From: Actinomycetota bacterium
GTDB lineage: Bacteria > Actinomycetota > Humimicrobiia > Humimicrobiales > Humimicrobiaceae
Direction: 5' to 3'
Length of the DNA: 6,623 nt
NCBI GenBank assembly: GCA_016870675.1
Contig: VGAU01000101.1
Location: forward strand, 1 to 6,623
Position 1 is the stretch's first letter. The number at the start of each line of letters is the position of its first letter. Below, piece after piece: positions 6,010 through 6,623 of this stretch. The position numbers were made by a program, and so were the translations under genes. The notes below the pieces were generated by a model that searched no databases, was not told where the DNA came from, and saw only the letters and a program-made list of their open reading frames with translations.

Positions 6010-6420
6010 ATGTTGTTAAGAGTAGTTCTTAATTCAAATGTCTATATCTCTGCTCTTTTATTTGCTGGAATTCCTTATAAAATTTTAAATCTTGCAATTA
6101 AAGGAAAGATTAAGCTTATTATTTCAAGAGAAATAATCGAAGAAACGGTTAAAGTACTTAGGAATAAATTTTACTGGCCTGAACATAATATAGATAAATT
6201 TATCAGAAGAATTTCTCATATTTGTGAGATTGTTAAAATCAGCCAAAAAATAGATATTATAAAAGATAATGTCAATGATAATAATGTTTTGGAATGTGCA
6301 GTTAATGGAAAAGCGAATTTAATTATTTCCGGTGATAAACATTTGCTTAGCTTAAAAATATTTGAGGGCATACCTATAAGAAATCCAAAATATTTCACCT
6401 ATTTGATTAAAGAAATGTAA
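6010..6420 (+). CDS. PIN-domain toxin-like protein (COG1569/TIGR00305 type) with altered first catalytic residue
   Basis: PIN domains are metal-dependent ribonucleases; in toxin-antitoxin pairs they cut RNA unless bound by the antitoxin. This 136-residue protein spans one whole PIN domain of normal length: RVVLNSNVYISALLF (4-18), GIPYKILNLAIKGKIKLIIS (20-39), EIIEE (41-45, acidic site), NDNNVLECA (89-97, Asp90) and LIISGDKHLL (104-113, Asp109), ending in EGIPIRNPKYF (119-129). The family normally reads VLDTN at the start, but here it is VLNSN: Asn8 replaces the first catalytic Asp, a one-base GAT to AAT difference. The frame is otherwise uninterrupted. Activity may therefore be lost or reduced, while antitoxin binding and co-repression could remain. 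ATG 6010 has only a weak upstream purine run, and TTG 6013 is an alternative start. Translation probably depends on coupling to the antitoxin gene 14 nt upstream. Confidence 0.85.
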   Translation: MLLRVVLNSNVYISALLFAGIPYKILNLAIKGKIKLIISREIIEETVKVLRNKFYWPEHNIDKFIRRISHICEIVKISQKIDIIKDNVNDNNVLECAVNGKANLIISGDKHLLSLKIFEGIPIRNPKYFTYLIKEM

Positions 6421-6448
6421 GATTTAATAAGACATTATATTTAAAAAA

Positions 6449-6471
6449 CTGAAAAAAGATTATGAATCTTT
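6449..6471 (-). terminator. Minus-strand intrinsic terminator candidate
   Basis: AAAGATT (6455-6461), loop ATG (6462-6464) and AATCTTT (6465-6471) form a 7-bp stem. Read on the minus strand, the stem's last T's extend into a run of six T's. On the plus strand it is followed by GAAGG, so it would not terminate there. It lies about 60 nt after the stop of the minus-strand frame at 6530-6622, as expected for its terminator. The A/T-rich stem is weak. Confidence 0.4.
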
Positions 6472-6483
6472 GAAGGAATGAGT

Positions 6484-6546
6484 ATGGATAAATCTAAAAT
6501 AAATTCTAAAATAAGGTTTCCTCACAGCTTCACCTATATGCTATGA
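6484..6546 (+). CDS. Possible short or truncated coding frame, 20 codons
   Basis: ATG 6484 has AAGGA (6473-6477) 6 nt upstream, a good ribosome site. The frame begins MDKSKINSKI and stops at TGA 6544-6546 after 20 codons. Its first ten codons lie in the AT-rich stretch and the rest run into the more G+C-rich segment. It may be the severed start of a gene whose remainder was replaced, a tiny peptide, or chance. I do not recognise it. It overlaps the minus-strand frame ending at 6530. Confidence 0.2.
   Translation: MDKSKINSKIRFPHSFTYML
6491..6514 (+). repeat. 12-bp-period tandem repeat
   Basis: TCTAAAATAA occurs at 6493-6502 and again at 6505-6514, two exact 10-bp copies spaced by two bases. 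In the short frame starting at 6484 the repeat encodes SKI-N-SKI. It ends where base composition changes. Confidence 0.6.
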
Positions 6547-6622
6547 GGCTGTCATTTAGAACTTCGATCCCCCTGGCAAATTTTATCTGCGCCTGCCTTA
6601 CGATTATCTTAGTTAAGGTCTT
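6530..6622 (-). CDS. C-terminal end of an unidentified minus-strand protein, cut by the window edge
   Basis: Thirty codons are open from the right window edge to a TGA at 6532-6530; the other two minus-strand frames are closed by early stops. The peptide (KTLTKIIVRQAQ..., ending in DSLIAYR) has a charged, amphipathic helical character that looks coding. G+C content here is higher than in the flanking DNA. A minus-strand terminator-like hairpin follows about 60 nt downstream. I do not recognise the family; a transposase C-terminus is one possibility given the composition break, but no transposase motif is visible. A competing plus-strand frame from ATG 6543 is also open to the edge but lacks a ribosome site. 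Confidence 0.35.
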   Translation of the reverse strand, partial: KTLTKIIVRQAQIKFARGIEVLNDSLIAYR

Positions 6623-6623
6623 T

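Larger units (their letters stand above)
6421..6623. other. Region after the toxin gene with no recognised gene
   Basis: The first about 95 nt are extremely AT-rich; from about 6515 the G+C content rises to roughly 40 percent. No plus-strand terminator for the toxin gene is evident. The region holds a short plus-strand frame (6484-6546), a 12-bp-period repeat, a minus-strand terminator-like hairpin and a minus-strand coding tail. An imperfect inverted repeat CCTCACAG / CTATGAGG (6520-6527 and 6541-6548, one mismatch) spans the stop codon of that tail. No tRNA or known insertion-sequence end was recognised. Confidence 0.5.

Noticed and set aside
6449..6471. Plus-strand terminator for the toxin gene
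   Set aside because: The hairpin is followed by GAAGG on the plus strand; the T-run exists only on the minus strand.
6557..6580. TTCGATCC-like T-loop sequence suggesting a tRNA
   Set aside because: The flanking bases do not form a T-stem, and no acceptor or anticodon arms could be placed on either strand.
6543..6623. Plus-strand open frame starting at ATG 6543
   Set aside because: There is no ribosome site and it lies opposite the more protein-like minus-strand frame; too short to judge.
1..6623. CRISPR array, tRNA/rRNA gene or riboswitch
   Set aside because: No regularly spaced repeats, tRNA arms or recognisable riboswitch core were seen; any trp leader or attenuator would lie upstream of the window.

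Overview
This window is a low-G+C bacterial segment (roughly one-third G+C by eye, with A/T-ending codons and AGA/AGG arginine codons favoured). It carries most of a tryptophan biosynthesis operon, followed by a small toxin-antitoxin module. Good Shine-Dalgarno sites and TTG starts fit a bacterium, possibly a Firmicutes-like or candidate-phylum anaerobe. The sequence alone does not fix the lineage.

Positions 3-5657 hold six plus-strand genes in the order trpE (5' end outside the window), trpD, trpC, trpF, trpB, trpA. Together they take chorismate to tryptophan: TrpE makes anthranilate, TrpD adds phosphoribose, TrpF isomerises, TrpC closes the indole ring, and TrpA/TrpB form tryptophan synthase. 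No trpG lies between trpE and trpD, so the glutaminase partner of TrpE must be encoded elsewhere, either upstream or as a shared PabA/TrpG. No two genes overlap. The gaps are 22, 33, 161, 23 and 70 nt, and the 161-nt trpC-trpF gap is unusually long for such an operon.

Positions 5658-5755 are an AT-rich junction. It has a plausible extended -10 promoter and a perfect 7+1+7 palindrome (5727-5741) just before the Shine-Dalgarno of a ribbon-helix-helix antitoxin (5756-5995, TTG start). A PIN-domain toxin follows at 6010-6420. The antitoxin probably binds the palindrome and represses its own operon. The PIN protein reads VLNSN where its family normally has VLDTN. The first catalytic aspartate is therefore an asparagine, and the toxin may be naturally inactivated.

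Positions 6421-6623 hold no recognised gene. There is a very AT-rich stretch with a 12-bp-period repeat and a short plus-strand reading frame with a good Shine-Dalgarno that stops after 20 codons. Then comes a more G+C-rich segment with an unidentified minus-strand coding tail (6530-6622, open at the window edge). A hairpin with a T-run on the minus strand (6449-6471) sits where that gene would terminate. This may be the edge of an inserted element or simply the end of a convergent neighbour.

Most of the window is ordinary primary metabolism. The parts worth a second look are the altered PIN active site, the operator palindrome, the missing trpG, and the composition break at the right edge.
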